A stretch of 55,428 nucleotides of DNA from an uncultured Verrucomicrobiota bacterium (GCA_937867415.1 CALMKO010000058.1:1-55428); one strand, 5' to 3'. Positions 27,261-36,794 are shown, numbered from the stretch's first letter. Program-made: numbers and translations. Notes: generated from the sequence alone by a model not told the origin.

Positions 27261-27441
27261 GATTCACATGGCATCGGGTGGGGGCCCCAGCGGTGGTGCC
27301 AAGCGGCTCAGCGGGCTAGTGCGCGACCCGGGTGCCTGCTGGGGGGGGTGCGGAATCGACCGCTGTTGGTTCCGGCGGATTTGTGATTTTTAACCGGGCC
27401 TTTACAGACGACGCCCACTTCCCGGGTTCAACAAGGCGGTC

Positions 27442-27890
27442 ATGAAAACAACACTGCCTCTCATCATCGGTCTTGTCACCCTCGTCCAACCCATCTCCGC
27501 CAAAGGTCGCAGGGACCAGCCGCCGGTGAATCCACCTGCCGCAGAAACAGGTCACAAGGTGCAAATCGCTCTTCTGCTAGATGCCTCCAACAGCATGGAC
27601 GGGCTGATTGATCAGGCGAAGAGCCAGTTATGGAAAGTCGTCAGCACTTTTATCGACGCCCGCCGTGACGGCGTGCCCCCTTCGTGGAAATCGATTTGTT
27701 AGAATACGAAAACAACAACCTGCCCGTGGGTAATCATTACATCCGCCGAGTTCAGCCGCGCACCCGTGATCTCGATGAAGTGAGCAAACAGATCAAAGCC
27801 CTTACCACCCGTGGCGGCGAACTCACTTGTGAGAGCCCGCGTGCCCACGCTGGCGGAGCCTGCTTCATCCTCCAGCTTAACCGCAGTTGA
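27442..27890 (+). pseudogene. Broken von Willebrand factor A gene
   Basis: The first part encodes a signal peptide (MKTTLPLIIGLVTLVQPISA) and a vWA start with the MIDAS motif LLLDASNSMDG, then KSQLWKVVSTFIDARRDGVPP. The frame then breaks at a run of five C's near 27680; one more C would restore GVPPFVEIDLLEYENNNLP, which continues in another frame through RVQPRTRDLDEVSKQIKALTTRGGE. After that the similarity ends, and a stop follows at 27890. Family members are normally well over 300 residues, so the gene is both frameshifted and truncated. The C-run frameshift could be a sequencing error, but the missing C-terminus would remain. Confidence 0.8.
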
Positions 27891-27997
27891 GGTCCATGGA
27901 CCCTGTGATAGGCCGGAATACTGTTAGGCAGGCGTGAGCCGGACCTGCGGACGGGAATCCTGTATGGACGAGCATCAAGCGTTTCGTCCGCCCGCGG

Positions 27998-29587
27998 TCA
28001 TGGCACGTCGGAGCGGAAGGGTGATGCGGGCAGCCCTTCCTGGTTGAAGAGGTTCACATTCGGGACGTTTTCCCACCCGTAGCGGACGGCTTTGGGTTCG
28101 GTGATGCCAACGGCGGTGAGGACCACGTTGCTGCCATCGATTCTGGCGGTGGCGGGAAAGAACTTGCCATCCGCGCCAGCGAGCGTGAAGCCTTTGAGCT
28201 CGCCATCCCTGGCGATCAGCCCGGTGCCGGTGTGGGTGAAGCTGACGATGGCTTCGGCACCATTCACCTTCATGGATTGATAGAGCGGGCCGGAGTATGC
28301 GATCTTCTCGCCGTAGGCCAAAGCCCTTGCCGCGATGGCCAAACGCTGGCCGACAGGCTCCTTGCGGGTGGGGTGGATGTCCTTGGCGTCGCCGACATCG
28401 GTGGTGACCACCATGGCGGTGTTGGGTGATTTGGAAAGCGTGAGAAACTGCGCTTCACGGATCTCCGGCGGCTGGCCGTTGAACGGGGCGATCTGGACAA
28501 AAAGGAAGGGGAAATTTCCCTGGCTCCAACGGCCGCGCCAATCCGCGATCATGGTGGGAAACAAGGTCTGATAGATTTTTGACTGCCCCGCATTCGACTC
28601 GCCCTGATACCAAATCGCGCCTTTGATGGCATAAGGAATGAGCGGGTGGATCATGGCGTTGAAGAGGGTGGTCTCCTTTTGTTGGTTCCCCTCGGGACTC
28701 ATGGGTGGCACCGGCTCCTTGCTGGCAAGCTCCGGCTTGGGCGGCGGCGTTTGCCCGGCTTGGGTGGCCTTGGCGGATTCTTGCTTCCAAACGTCCAGCG
28801 CCGCCTGATACGGCTTGTTGACGGTTTCCTCCCAGGTTTCCTTGGCGGTTTGATATTCGGCGAGCTTTGCGGGATAGGCCTCGACCGCTGCCGGGTAGTT
28901 CGCGAGCGCCGTGTTTGCCGCATTCAGATACCCTTGCAGGGCGGGGTCCTTGGCCAAGCCCTCGATGCTGGTCCATGCCTGGGCGGGCGTGCCGCCCCAT
29001 GAAGTGTGGATCATGCCGACGGGAATGCCGAGTTTCTGATAGAGATCCCTGGCAAAATAGTAACCGACCGCCGAGAATGAGGCGACGGTTTCAGGCGAGC
29101 ACTCCCGCCAGCTGCCTTTCACCTCGGCCAGTGGCCGGATGGAGGTGCTCTTGGCCACGGTGAACATCCGGAGTTGGGGGAAGTTCGCTTTGGAGCGTTC
29201 CGCCTCGGCGTTGGCCGTCTTGTGCAAGGGCCATTCCATATTGGATTGCCCGGAGCAGATCCAGACTTCGCCGACGAGGATGTTGTCGAGGGTGACGGTA
29301 TTGTCGCCGGTGAGGGTGAGGGTGAAAGGACCACCCGCACTGATGGGTTTGAGCTCCACCCGCCAGACGCCTTGTTCAGCAGTGGTGCTGAGTTTCTGAC
29401 CTGCAAGCTCGACGGTCACCTGCTCCCCGTCACGGGCGGTGCCCCAGATGGGGATGGCTTGGTCACGCTGCAGGACCGCCCCTGCGCTGAAGAGTGGATT
29501 CGGGCGGACTTCGGCACCGAGGATACCGACGGTGAGTGATGAAATCACCAAGGCGCACAGCCCCTGGAAAATGGATTGGATTTTCAT
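27998..29587 (-). CDS. Sialate O-acetylesterase-like SGNH esterase (secreted)
   Basis: About 529 residues with a signal peptide (MKIQSIFQGLCALVISSLTVGILGA split here by its hydrophobic core). An N-terminal beta domain precedes the SGNH catalytic core: the serine block ICSGQSNMEWPL, WYQGESNAG, and the D-x-x-H block DVGDAKDIHPTRK. A proline- and lysine-rich insert lies mid-protein (about residues 220-300). The enzyme likely removes acetyl groups from sugars in polysaccharides taken from the surroundings. The ATG at 29587 is chosen for the signal peptide; the open frame extends further, but into the divergent gene's leader. Confidence 0.9.
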   Translation of the reverse strand: MKIQSIFQGLCALVISSLTVGILGAEVRPNPLFSAGAVLQRDQAIPIWGTARDGEQVTVELAGQKLSTTAEQGVWRVELKPISAGGPFTLTLTGDNTVTLDNILVGEVWICSGQSNMEWPLHKTANAEAERSKANFPQLRMFTVAKSTSIRPLAEVKGSWRECSPETVASFSAVGYYFARDLYQKLGIPVGMIHTSWGGTPAQAWTSIEGLAKDPALQGYLNAANTALANYPAAVEAYPAKLAEYQTAKETWEETVNKPYQAALDVWKQESAKATQAGQTPPPKPELASKEPVPPMSPEGNQQKETTLFNAMIHPLIPYAIKGAIWYQGESNAGQSKIYQTLFPTMIADWRGRWSQGNFPFLFVQIAPFNGQPPEIREAQFLTLSKSPNTAMVVTTDVGDAKDIHPTRKEPVGQRLAIAARALAYGEKIAYSGPLYQSMKVNGAEAIVSFTHTGTGLIARDGELKGFTLAGADGKFFPATARIDGSNVVLTAVGITEPKAVRYGWENVPNVNLFNQEGLPASPFRSDVP

Positions 29588-29702
29588 GTTGCGGTTCCGA
29601 TACGACGGCAGCGCGGTGCTTGTTGCAACCGTTTTTCTTCCGAGGCGAATCCGGCGATAAATTATCGCGCCAAGTGCCGGGCTGCCTGCTAAACTCTTGG
29701 TG

Positions 29703-31583
29703 ATGAAACCACTGGAAGCGAGCGATTGGCCACGATGGGTGCGGCCGGGAAGCCGGGTGTTTTTGGGCGGCGGGGCCTCGGTGCCTTTCGCACTGGTCGC
29801 CTCCATGCTCGATCATGCGGCGGGCTTCAAGGATGTGGAGTTGGTGCACATTCATGGCCTGGGGGACAGCCCGTGGATCGCCCCGCAGTATGAAAATGTT
29901 CTGCGGACCAATTCATTTTATCTAACACCCGCCCTGCGTGAGGCGGTGGAGCGCGGGCAGGCGGACTACACGCCGTGTGCGATGTCGGAGGTGGGCTCGC
30001 TGTTTCGAAATGGTCCCCTGCCTCTGGACGTGGCGCTGATTCAGATGAGTCCGCCGGATGCCAAGGGCTGGTGCTCGCTCGGACTGAGTGTGGACATCGT
30101 CAAATCCGCCGCGGAGTCCGCCAAGGTGGTGATCGCCCAGATCAACCCGAAGATGCCGCGGACTTGCGGTGACACCCTGATCTCGGTGCGGAAGATCGCT
30201 GGATTCATCGAGCACAGCGCCGACCTGCCGGAGATGGCCGCGGGGGTGTGCGATGAGCGGCATGAACGGATCGGTCATCACGCGGCGCAGCTCATCGAGG
30301 ATGGATCGACGATCCAGTGTGGCTTGGGAAACAGCCCGGAGGCCGTGGTGCGGGCTTTGAGAAAGCATCGGCACTTGGGAATCCACAGCGGGATGTTCAA
30401 TGATGCGCTGATGGAGCTGGTGCGCTGCGGGGCGGTGGATCATTCCCGCAAGACCTATCAGCCGGGGAAGATCATCGCGAGCCATGTGCTGGGAAGCCGC
30501 AAGCTCTATGCGTTTGTGGATGGCAATGAGGAAGTCGCCCTGCATGCCAGCGAATGGGTGAACGACCCCTACCGGATCGCGCGCAACGAGCGGATGGTGG
30601 CGATCAACGGAGCGCGGGAAATCGACCTGACCGGCCAGGTTGTTAGAGACTCAAGCGGGCATCGCTTTTATGGCGGGATAGGAGCCTTGCAGGACTTCAT
30701 CCGGGGCGCGGGACGGAGTGCGGGAGGCTGCCCGATCATCGCGCTCACGGCGACGGCGGATCAGGATGGCCGGTCGAGGATCGTGGCAGGCTTGGAATCG
30801 GGAAGCGGCGTCTGCACGGGGCGCGGAGACGTGCATCATGTGGTGACGGAATACGGAGTGGCGAGCTTGCATGGCCGGAGTATCCGTGAACGGGTGGCGA
30901 GATTGGTGGAGATCGCCCATCCGGATCATCGCGAGGCGCTGTTAGAAGGAGCGCATCAGCGGGGGTGGTTGCCCAGGTTCTTCACTATGCCGGGCTCGGC
31001 GCGGGCCGTGGATGACGTGGAGAGCGGCTGGATCTGCTTTCAGGAAAAACGCCTGTTTCTCAGACCCCTGCACCCCAGCGACATGCGGGCTTTGCAGGAG
31101 TTTTTCTACTCGCATGATGAAGAGACAATCCGGCTGAGGTATGGATACCTGCGGGATCAGATGACGGGCGAGTCCGCGTTCAAGCTGGCGGCGGTCGATC
31201 AAACGAAGGATCTGGCCTTGGGGATCTTCTCGGAGGAGCATGGGCGGCAGGAATTGCGGGCGATCGGCCGCTACTATCTGGACGAGGGGGGGAAGAGCGC
31301 GGAGGTGGCCTTTGTGGTCCACGAGCAAAGCCGCCACATGGGGATGGCGGGATTTTTGTTAGGTGAGCTTGCGAGCGTTGCAAAGCGCCGGGGCATCATC
31401 GAGTTCTGGGCGAGTGTGCGAGCGGAAAACCGGGCGATGGCGCAGCTTTTCCTCGCCGTGGGTGCGGTGGAAAGCCCGTCCGACAGCGCCGGTGAGCGCG
31501 ACTTGAAGATGTCTCTCGCGCGGATTCTAAAACCGAGGAAGGAGTTCCTGGAGCGCAAGATGATCCGGCGCCTCGTCCGCTGA
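29703..31583 (+). CDS. Acetyl-CoA hydrolase/transferase fused to a GNAT acetyltransferase
   Basis: About 626 residues. Residues 1-430 are a CoA-transferase of the acetyl-CoA hydrolase/4-hydroxybutyrate CoA-transferase type (GSRVFLGGGASVPFALV; QCGLGNSPEAVV; VVTEYGVASLHGRSIRERV). From about residue 455 a GNAT domain follows (LFLRPLHPSDMRALQEFF; EVAFVVHEQSRHMGMAGFLLGELASVAKRRGI), which keeps an R/Q-x-x-G-x-x-G/A-like CoA loop in altered form. The joined design suggests that acyl-CoA made or used by the first half serves protein or small-molecule acylation by the second, but this is inference. ATG at 29703 follows TTG and GTG codons that could also serve as starts. Confidence 0.9.
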   Translation: MKPLEASDWPRWVRPGSRVFLGGGASVPFALVASMLDHAAGFKDVELVHIHGLGDSPWIAPQYENVLRTNSFYLTPALREAVERGQADYTPCAMSEVGSLFRNGPLPLDVALIQMSPPDAKGWCSLGLSVDIVKSAAESAKVVIAQINPKMPRTCGDTLISVRKIAGFIEHSADLPEMAAGVCDERHERIGHHAAQLIEDGSTIQCGLGNSPEAVVRALRKHRHLGIHSGMFNDALMELVRCGAVDHSRKTYQPGKIIASHVLGSRKLYAFVDGNEEVALHASEWVNDPYRIARNERMVAINGAREIDLTGQVVRDSSGHRFYGGIGALQDFIRGAGRSAGGCPIIALTATADQDGRSRIVAGLESGSGVCTGRGDVHHVVTEYGVASLHGRSIRERVARLVEIAHPDHREALLEGAHQRGWLPRFFTMPGSARAVDDVESGWICFQEKRLFLRPLHPSDMRALQEFFYSHDEETIRLRYGYLRDQMTGESAFKLAAVDQTKDLALGIFSEEHGRQELRAIGRYYLDEGGKSAEVAFVVHEQSRHMGMAGFLLGELASVAKRRGIIEFWASVRAENRAMAQLFLAVGAVESPSDSAGERDLKMSLARILKPRKEFLERKMIRRLVR

Positions 31584-31648
31584 GGACGTGGCCGGATTCT
31601 TGCCAACGCCGAGCTTGCCGGGTGGCTGATGTTTGCTAATACAAGGGC

Positions 31649-32734
31649 GTGGCACAGCAAAGTGATGTTCGGGAGGTTCTCCAGTATATTCCTCAATTCC
31701 GGGGAAAGGTCTTTTTCGTTTTGATCGAAGCGGGGCTGTTGCCTGAGCCTGCGGTTGCGGAGACCCTGCTGGATCTCGCGGTTTTGGAAGACCTGGGAGT
31801 GAAGCTGGTGCTCGGGGTTCTGGGCGGGGATTTGAAGGATCTTTTTGATTGGACACTGGAATGCGAGATCATGGCCGCCCGGGTGTCCCGCCCGATCACT
31901 GATCCACTGGCGGCGACGGAGGTGATTGAAATCCTCGCACGCGGCCAGTCCGCCGTGATCGACGCCTCGGCGACCGGGCCGCTGGACGTGCCGGTGGTGG
32001 ACTTCGCGCTGCGGATCGGCGTGGCGAAAATCATTGCCCTGCTGGAGGAGGCGATTCTGGTAGATGGCGCGCCGGCTCACGCGATCCGGGCGGCGGATGC
32101 TGGCAAATTCGCCGCCCACAGTGATGAGGCAGGCGCGGCATTGCTGCTCGCGGCCGCGGCCGCCTGCAAACGCGGCGTGCCGCGGGTGCACGTGCTCAAC
32201 GGCCGCCAGCAAGGGGTCCTGGTGGACGAACTCTTTTCCAACGAAGGCGTGGGGACGATGGTGCACGCGGACAGTTACCGGGTCATCCGTGAATTGCGGG
32301 AGGAGGATATACCGGAGTTGTTAGGAATGATCGGGCGCTCCGTGCGGCGCACGAAGCTGGTGGAGCGGACTTATGAGGACATCCAATCCCGGATTGAGGA
32401 TTTCCGGGTGATGGCGATCGACGACAACGTGGTCGGCTGCGTGGCCTTGCACGAGTATCCGGGCGAGCATTGCGCGGAGGTCGCCTGTTTGTATGTGAAG
32501 CAGGCGCATGAAGGCAGAGGGTATGGGATCGAGCTCGTCCGCCATGCCGAGGCACTGGCGAGGGAGCGCGGGATTCCGAGGGTTTTCGCGCTGAGCAACC
32601 GCGCCGCCGAATTTTTCACCGGGAAACTGGCCTATGCCCCGGCCACCCTGGCGGACCTGCCAGGGTCACGCCGCGAACAATATGAAGCAAGCGGGCGTGA
32701 CTCCTTGGTTTTCACGCGTATGCTTGCGCCGTAG
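31649..32734 (+). CDS. N-acetylglutamate synthase-like protein (ArgA type, degenerate kinase domain)
   Basis: A 361-residue protein with the ArgA layout. The N-terminal amino-acid-kinase-like half (FRGKVFFVLIEAGLL; DLGVKLVLGVLGGD) lacks the usual glycine-rich K-x-G-G motif and is shorter than in proteobacterial ArgA. The ArgA linker is clear: VHVLNGRQQGVLVDELFSNE then GVGTMVHADSYRVIR. The C-terminal GNAT domain has VGCVALHEYPGEHCAEVACL and VKQAHEGRGYGIELV for acetyl-CoA binding. It would acetylate glutamate as the first step to arginine; the kinase-like half normally binds arginine for feedback. The start is a GTG at 31649. It follows the CoA-transferase/GNAT fusion by 65 bp. Confidence 0.85.
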   Translation: MAQQSDVREVLQYIPQFRGKVFFVLIEAGLLPEPAVAETLLDLAVLEDLGVKLVLGVLGGDLKDLFDWTLECEIMAARVSRPITDPLAATEVIEILARGQSAVIDASATGPLDVPVVDFALRIGVAKIIALLEEAILVDGAPAHAIRAADAGKFAAHSDEAGAALLLAAAAACKRGVPRVHVLNGRQQGVLVDELFSNEGVGTMVHADSYRVIRELREEDIPELLGMIGRSVRRTKLVERTYEDIQSRIEDFRVMAIDDNVVGCVALHEYPGEHCAEVACLYVKQAHEGRGYGIELVRHAEALARERGIPRVFALSNRAAEFFTGKLAYAPATLADLPGSRREQYEASGRDSLVFTRMLAP

Positions 32735-32769
32735 GTTCTTGTTGATTTTTCCATCAAACTCAAAATCCC

Positions 32770-34170
32770 ATGAAACTCAAATTCTGCGGTGCCGCTGGCA
32801 CGACGACCGGCTCCCAACATTTGTTAGAAATCAACGGCAAGCGCATCCTGCTGGATTGCGGACTCTATCAGGGTTCGCGCAGGCATGCCTATGAGGTGAA
32901 TTGCAGTTTTCCTTATTTCGATCCGAAATCGGTGGATGCGGTGATCCTCTCTCACGCGCACATCGACCACAGTGGGAACCTGCCCAATCTATCTGTCAAA
33001 GGATTCACGGGTAACATCTATTCCACCCATGCGACGCGGGATCTGTGCCAGATCATGCTTGCGGACTGCGCGAGGATCCAGGAGAGCGACATTGACTGGC
33101 TCAACAAGCATCGCAAGAAGGAGGGACTCGAACCGGTGCTGCCGCTGTATGACGAGCAGGATGCGGAACGCTGCTTGAGGCAGTTCGTGACGGTGGGATA
33201 TGATCGCCCGATGCAGGTGGTGGACGGGGTGACGGTGACCTTTGTCGACGCCGGTCACATTCTCGGGAGTGCGCAGGTTTTGCTGGAGGTGAACGACCAT
33301 GCGGATGGCAGGAAAAAGCGTTTCCTGTTTTCCGGCGATGTCGGGCGGGGAGGGAACGAGGTTCTGCGTGATCCGGTGGCGGTTGCGGATGTGGATTTCC
33401 TGTTGATGGAGAGCACCTATGGCGGGCGGGAGCACGAAGCGCCGCCGGGCTTGGATCATCATTTCGGGGAGATCATCCGCCAGGCTGTGCGGCGTGGCGG
33501 GAAGATCCTGATCCCCGCCTTCGCCGTGGAGCGGACCCAGCAGCTGTTGTTTGTTCTTCATGATTTGTTCGAACGCGGCGAGATCCCCGAGATCCCGGTC
33601 TACGTGGACAGCCCACTGGCGGTAAGCGCGACGGAGATCTACCGACTGCATCCGGACGCGTTCAATGAGGAGGTCTATCAGTCCTTGTTCGAGCGCGAGA
33701 ATCCTTTCGGCTTTGAGAACCTGACCTTGGTGCGCTCGGTCAATGGCTCGAAGGCGCTCAATGATATCGAGGGTGCCTCGATCATTATTTCCGCTTCCGG
33801 CATGTGTGAGGCGGGACGGATTCTACATCATTTGAAAAACAACATCGGCGATCCGAAAACGACGGTGCTTTTTGTCGGCTACTGCGCGGACAACACCTTG
33901 GGGCGGAAGCTCCGCGATCACGAGCGCGAGGTGCCGATTCTGGGCGAGCGCTACAAGGTCAGGGCGAAGATCGAGATCGTGGATTCATTTTCCGGTCATG
34001 CGGATCATTCGGAACTGCTGGAGTATTTCGCCAGAACCGGTGGATCCAAATCGAAGGTCTGGCTGGTCCATGGCGAGACCGACCGGGCGGCGATTCTGTG
34101 TGATGCCCTGACCGCCGTGCACGGCGGCACCGTGGAGGTGGCGGAGCTTGGACGGGAAGTCGAATTCTAA
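32770..34170 (+). CDS. Metallo-beta-lactamase/beta-CASP RNA-processing nuclease
   Basis: About 466 residues. The metallo-beta-lactamase core has LSHAHIDHSGNLP (motif 2), DAGHILGSAQ (motif 3) and FSGDVGR (motif 4). The beta-CASP insert and its closing motifs follow (IPAFAVERTQQLLF; SASGMCEAGRILHHL; the final FSGHADHSEL). A C-terminal RMMBL-type end is present. This is the bacterial YsfB/CPSF73-like family of zinc nucleases acting on RNA. A TTG-TTA codon pair near its start lies in a TGTTAG word. Confidence 0.93.
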   Translation: MKLKFCGAAGTTTGSQHLLEINGKRILLDCGLYQGSRRHAYEVNCSFPYFDPKSVDAVILSHAHIDHSGNLPNLSVKGFTGNIYSTHATRDLCQIMLADCARIQESDIDWLNKHRKKEGLEPVLPLYDEQDAERCLRQFVTVGYDRPMQVVDGVTVTFVDAGHILGSAQVLLEVNDHADGRKKRFLFSGDVGRGGNEVLRDPVAVADVDFLLMESTYGGREHEAPPGLDHHFGEIIRQAVRRGGKILIPAFAVERTQQLLFVLHDLFERGEIPEIPVYVDSPLAVSATEIYRLHPDAFNEEVYQSLFERENPFGFENLTLVRSVNGSKALNDIEGASIIISASGMCEAGRILHHLKNNIGDPKTTVLFVGYCADNTLGRKLRDHEREVPILGERYKVRAKIEIVDSFSGHADHSELLEYFARTGGSKSKVWLVHGETDRAAILCDALTAVHGGTVEVAELGREVEF

Positions 34171-34254
34171 ACAAGGCGCGCGTTCGCTAAGAAAATGAAA
34201 ATTATCAACCTTTCCGCTTGAAGCCGCCAAAAACCCATCGCACCGTTTTTGCAC

Positions 34255-34512
34255 ATGGAAGTTTCGAAGAAGAAAACACCGACGCCGATCGAGTTGATCG
34301 ATTGGTTAAACGACGAGGGAGTGTTAGAGCTGGACTGGGATTTCCCGGAGGAGGGCGATCTTTTCGCCGCCGGACTTGATTCCATGGCGGTCATGCAGCT
34401 GGTGGTGGCTGTGGAAGATCGGTTCGGCATCGAGCTTGGGCCTGAGGATCTTACCAAGACCAACCTGGCCACCCCTACCACTTTGGCAGCGTTGATCGCG
34501 GCAAAGATTTAG
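34255..34512 (+). CDS. Acyl carrier protein
   Basis: An 85-residue carrier protein with the phosphopantetheine site AAGLDSMAVMQLVVAVEDRFG, the serine being about residue 43. Helix I (IELIDWLNDEGVLELD) and helix III (TNLATPTTLAALIAA) fit the four-helix fold. It differs from housekeeping AcpP, which has DSLD/DSLDTVEL. The stop TAG shares its G with the GTG start of the following flavin oxidoreductase, so the two are translationally linked. This suggests a substrate is oxidised while attached to this carrier. Confidence 0.88.
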   Translation: MEVSKKKTPTPIELIDWLNDEGVLELDWDFPEEGDLFAAGLDSMAVMQLVVAVEDRFGIELGPEDLTKTNLATPTTLAALIAAKI

Positions 34513-35750
34513 TGAAACGTAGCGCCGAGGTCTTCGATGTAGCGATCATTGGCGGAGGCAGTGCGGGAATCGCGGCGGCGCTCGCGGCGGCCCGGGAGGG
34601 AGCCCGCACGCTCCTCGTCGAGCGACAAGGGTATCTCGGCGGCATGGGGACGGCATCCCTGGTGCATACGTTTTGCGGGCTTTATCTGCTGCGCGACGAG
34701 CCGGGCGCGGTGTTCGCGAATCCCGGGATCGCTTCCGAAATCGCAACCCGGATGATTGCCGCCACCGGTCTTGGGCCGGCGCGAATGGGAAGGCTGGATG
34801 TTTTACCCCAGCATCCGGTGGAGTTCGTGAGGATCGCGGATGAATTGGTGCTGGCGGAGCCCCTTCTCGACCTGTTGCTGCACACCCAGGTGACGGGGAT
34901 CTCCCGGGATGCGGATCACTGGGAGCTGGCCCTGGCGGCGAGCGCCGGCCCGGGCCAAGTCCGGGCCAGAGCGCTGGTCGATGCCTCGGGCGATGCGATG
35001 GTGGCGATGTTGTTGGGGGCGCGGTCCTCGATGATCGATGCCCCCCGCTTGCAGCGGCCAGCCTATGTCTTCGGGGTTCACAGCCAGCGCCTGCTGGATG
35101 ATGCCGCGCGCTTGCAAACGGCCGGGTTGATCGTGGAGGGCGTGCGTGGCGGGGACCTGCCTGTGGATGCACTGGGCTTGGCATTCCGCTCGTCCGGGCG
35201 AGCGGGGGAAAACTTTGGAACGCTCGATCTCACAGGCGGCGCGACCGCGGCGGACTATGATCCTCTTGATGCGTCCTGCCTCACCCGTCTGGAGACCACA
35301 GGAAGACTCACGGCGTGCAAAGTGGTGGCATGGTTAGGAGCAAACAGCGAGTTTTGGAAAGGTGCCTACGTGAGCCACTGGCCGATTCATGCCGGGGTGC
35401 GGGAGAGCCGCCGCTGGATCGGTGAATATGTGCTCACGGGAGAAGAAGTGGCGGCGGGGAGGCGATTTGCGGATGAGATCGCGCAGGCCACCTGGCCGAT
35501 GGAGTTCCGTGAGACGGCGCGTGGTCCGAAGTTGAGGTATCCCGAGGGAAACCGAGCGGCAGGGATACCCCTGCGGTGTTTGAAGCCGGCCGGGATCGAG
35601 GGATTGTATGTGGCGGGGCGTTGCATCTCGACGGATCATGACGCGCAGGCGTCCATCCGGGTGATGGGAACCTGCTTTGCCACCGGAGAAGCCGCGGGGC
35701 GTGCAGCGGCGGAGTGGGTGTCGCGGCCTGAGCGTGCCACGCCTACTTGA
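34512..35750 (+). CDS. FAD-dependent oxidoreductase paired with an acyl carrier protein
   Basis: About 412 residues, of the FAD_oxidored / tryptophan-halogenase-like fold. The dinucleotide motif is AIIGGGSAGIAAALAAAREG (residues 10-30) followed by LLVERQGYLGGMGT, where the glycine pair after the acidic residue is typical of this group. The C-terminal FAD site is GLYVAGRCISTDHDAQASIR. The GTG start at 34512 overlaps the carrier-protein stop by one base. The 3-prime end overlaps the convergent ThuA gene by 8 bp. The likely action is oxidation of a carrier-bound acyl or aminoacyl group; the substrate is not known. Confidence 0.85.
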   Translation: MKRSAEVFDVAIIGGGSAGIAAALAAAREGARTLLVERQGYLGGMGTASLVHTFCGLYLLRDEPGAVFANPGIASEIATRMIAATGLGPARMGRLDVLPQHPVEFVRIADELVLAEPLLDLLLHTQVTGISRDADHWELALAASAGPGQVRARALVDASGDAMVAMLLGARSSMIDAPRLQRPAYVFGVHSQRLLDDAARLQTAGLIVEGVRGGDLPVDALGLAFRSSGRAGENFGTLDLTGGATAADYDPLDASCLTRLETTGRLTACKVVAWLGANSEFWKGAYVSHWPIHAGVRESRRWIGEYVLTGEEVAAGRRFADEIAQATWPMEFRETARGPKLRYPEGNRAAGIPLRCLKPAGIEGLYVAGRCISTDHDAQASIRVMGTCFATGEAAGRAAAEWVSRPERATPT

Positions 35751-36672
35751 CGTCTGCCTTGAAGTCACCCATGGCCCACTGGATGCCGGCAAGGAAGTGA
35801 CTGAGCACTTTGGAATGCCAGTAGATCTCGTGGTTGTGACCGAGGGAGGAGTAAAAGACGCGGCCATTTTTCCAAGGCCTCGCCCATGATACGCCGAAGT
35901 CATTGTCCGTGCGCTTGATGCCTGCGACGTTCATGTCGGTCTTCTCGGTGTCCAAGCGGAGCAACATGTGAACCGCCTTGGAGTCGTAGGGTTCCTTGAG
36001 TTGATAGATCTCTTCTTTAAACTCGATGTTTTCGCCGTTGAACATCGCGACCAAGGGATGTTTTTCCTGACCGGGCTCCACCTTGATGCTGACGGTCTTG
36101 TCCGCGGTCCATGGGTGGCCATCGAAGCAGCCATTGATCATCCGGCTGTATTCCGGCCAGTTGTAGAAGGTGTCGGTCGCGGCATGGATTCCGATGAACC
36201 CGCGGCCGGATTCGATGAATTTCATCAGATTGGCCTTCAAGCGGGCCTCAAGCTCGGCGGCCTCTTTTTTCTGCTCCTCATTCATGCCGGCCAGTTCCTC
36301 TTTTTTGGGAGAAAAAACCTCGAGGGTGGTGCTGAGAAAGCAAACGGCATCGAAGGTTTTGAGGTTGTCCACCTCGAAGTTTTTCAGGTCGTCACTGATG
36401 ACGGCGGTGAAGGCTCCGGTTTTTTTCCCCATTTCTTCGAGGGCGATCTTGCCGGTGGCGATCGAGGCATGGCGGAAGCCATTGGTTTTGGAGAAGACGA
36501 GGAGTTTACGAGGCTTGACCGGTTTTGCGAAAGGTTCGCTCGGAAGTGCTTCCGCGATTTTTTCAGGGGCTCCTGGAGGCGCTTGTTCGCCTTGTGGGCT
36601 CTGGGCTACGACCAGGAGTGCGACAAGGGCTGCAAGGCTGGCGGGAAGCAGGGTTTTCGGGGAAAATTTCAT
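35743..36672 (-). CDS. ThuA-domain protein (secreted)
   Basis: About 309 residues. A signal peptide (MKFSPKTLLPASLAALVALLV split at its core) is followed by a ThuA-like glutamine-amidotransferase fold: RKLLVFSKTNGFRHASI, FIESGRGFIGIHAATDTF, and the C-terminal GRVFYSSLGHNHEIYW. ThuA proteins in this phylum are usually small, secreted and of unknown enzyme activity; the name comes from trehalose use in rhizobia, which cannot be assumed here. The ATG at 36672 is chosen because of the signal peptide. It diverges from purD. Confidence 0.9.
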   Translation of the reverse strand: MKFSPKTLLPASLAALVALLVVAQSPQGEQAPPGAPEKIAEALPSEPFAKPVKPRKLLVFSKTNGFRHASIATGKIALEEMGKKTGAFTAVISDDLKNFEVDNLKTFDAVCFLSTTLEVFSPKKEELAGMNEEQKKEAAELEARLKANLMKFIESGRGFIGIHAATDTFYNWPEYSRMINGCFDGHPWTADKTVSIKVEPGQEKHPLVAMFNGENIEFKEEIYQLKEPYDSKAVHMLLRLDTEKTDMNVAGIKRTDNDFGVSWARPWKNGRVFYSSLGHNHEIYWHSKVLSHFLAGIQWAMGDFKADVK

Positions 36673-36794
36673 CGCCGGAGTTGTTCTTGATTTCAAGTCA
36701 TTCGGCAATCCGAAAATCCAAATGTGCTCGCTGACGCTTGATTGATGCGATTCAGGGTTGAGTCTGCAGGAGAATTCTACGAAAACCGCCGCGG

